From: DSYF01 sp041181065
Lineage (GTDB): Bacteria > Verrucomicrobiota > Verrucomicrobiia > Limisphaerales > DSYF01
Assembly (NCBI GenBank): GCA_041181065.1
Contig: JBEGQI010000031.1
Location: forward strand, 1-11,302
DNA length: 11,302 bases
Reading direction: 5' to 3'
In this document: positions 11,121-11,302 of the stretch, one piece after another
Layout of the letters: each line of letters starts with the position of its first letter
Numbering within the stretch: position 1 is the first letter of the stretch
Translations under genes and position numbers: made by a program
The notes under the pieces: generated by a model
What the model was told of the DNA's origin: nothing
Databases searched by the model: none
What the model saw: the letters and a program-made list of their open reading frames with translations, nothing else

Positions 11121-11302
11121 ATGCGCACCTCACTGATACTTGCGTGTGCGCTGCTGCTTGGCGTGTTGAATTCACATGCTAACCTCGCCGAACCTGACAA
11201 GACCATTCTCACGCATGATTGGCACATCGAATCTGGCGGGGAGTGGTATGGGCTTACCGAGTCTTGGCTCTCGACCAACGCCCCCAACAAGTGCATCTCG
11301 CT
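11121..11302 (+). CDS. Secreted protein of unknown function, truncated by the window end
   Basis: The first 60 codons are present and the frame is still open at the end of the window. It begins with a clear signal peptide (MRTSLILACALLLGVLNSHA, probable cleavage after SHA near residue 20). The mature start is polar and rich in Trp and His (TILTHDWHIE, then GGEWYGLTESW). Nothing identifies a family. It begins 3 nt after the stop of the four-helix membrane protein gene, so the two likely form a unit. There is no Shine-Dalgarno adjacent to the ATG; an AGAGAGGG is about 24 nt upstream, which would favour translation by coupling. Confidence 0.6.
   Translation, partial: MRTSLILACALLLGVLNSHANLAEPDKTILTHDWHIESGGEWYGLTESWLSTNAPNKCIS

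Overview
The window looks like a chromosomal segment of a high-GC Gram-negative bacterium, most likely from the Verrucomicrobiota (Limisphaerales/Pedosphaera-like). The clues are the style of the secreted proteins, a GC-rich non-coding stretch packed with palindromes, and short N-terminal modules that I associate with secreted verrucomicrobial proteins. This placement is inference; there is no rRNA or other marker gene here.

Layout. Positions 1-8925 hold seven genes, all on the minus strand. In transcription order they are aroB (3-dehydroquinate synthase), a conserved-looking hypothetical overlapping it by ATGA, an fkp-like fucokinase/fucose-1-P guanylyltransferase, a trpG/pabA-type glutamine amidotransferase, a secreted thioredoxin-fold protein that has lost its CxxC, a large secreted S9 (prolyl oligopeptidase/DPP IV-like) peptidase, and the first 34 codons of an alpha-glucan (maltodextrin/glycogen) phosphorylase. 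Gaps are mostly short (a 4-nt overlap, 9, about 90, 8 and 49 nt), so several genes may share transcripts; the last gene is set apart by about 155 nt and has its own weak promoter candidate. A 108-bp divergent region separates aroB from three plus-strand genes: a secreted Met-rich protein, a four-helix membrane protein, and a secreted protein cut off by the window end.

From 10237 to 10679 there is no credible gene. The stretch contains four different short hairpins in 101 bp, followed by a long imperfect inverted repeat; both look like REP/MITE-type dispersed elements.

Function. The minus-strand block mixes housekeeping metabolism (shikimate and chorismate use, fucose salvage to GDP-fucose, glucan degradation) with exported protein processing. 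The most striking observation is inside the S9 peptidase: residues about 171-232 align without gaps to the beta domain of the eukaryotic von Hippel-Lindau protein (pVHL), including the residues that form the hydroxyproline pocket of pVHL (Trp, Tyr, His, His, Trp, with Ser replaced by Thr). A hydroxyproline-type recognition module within a proline-peptidase-family enzyme would be a coherent substrate-recognition idea that can be tested.
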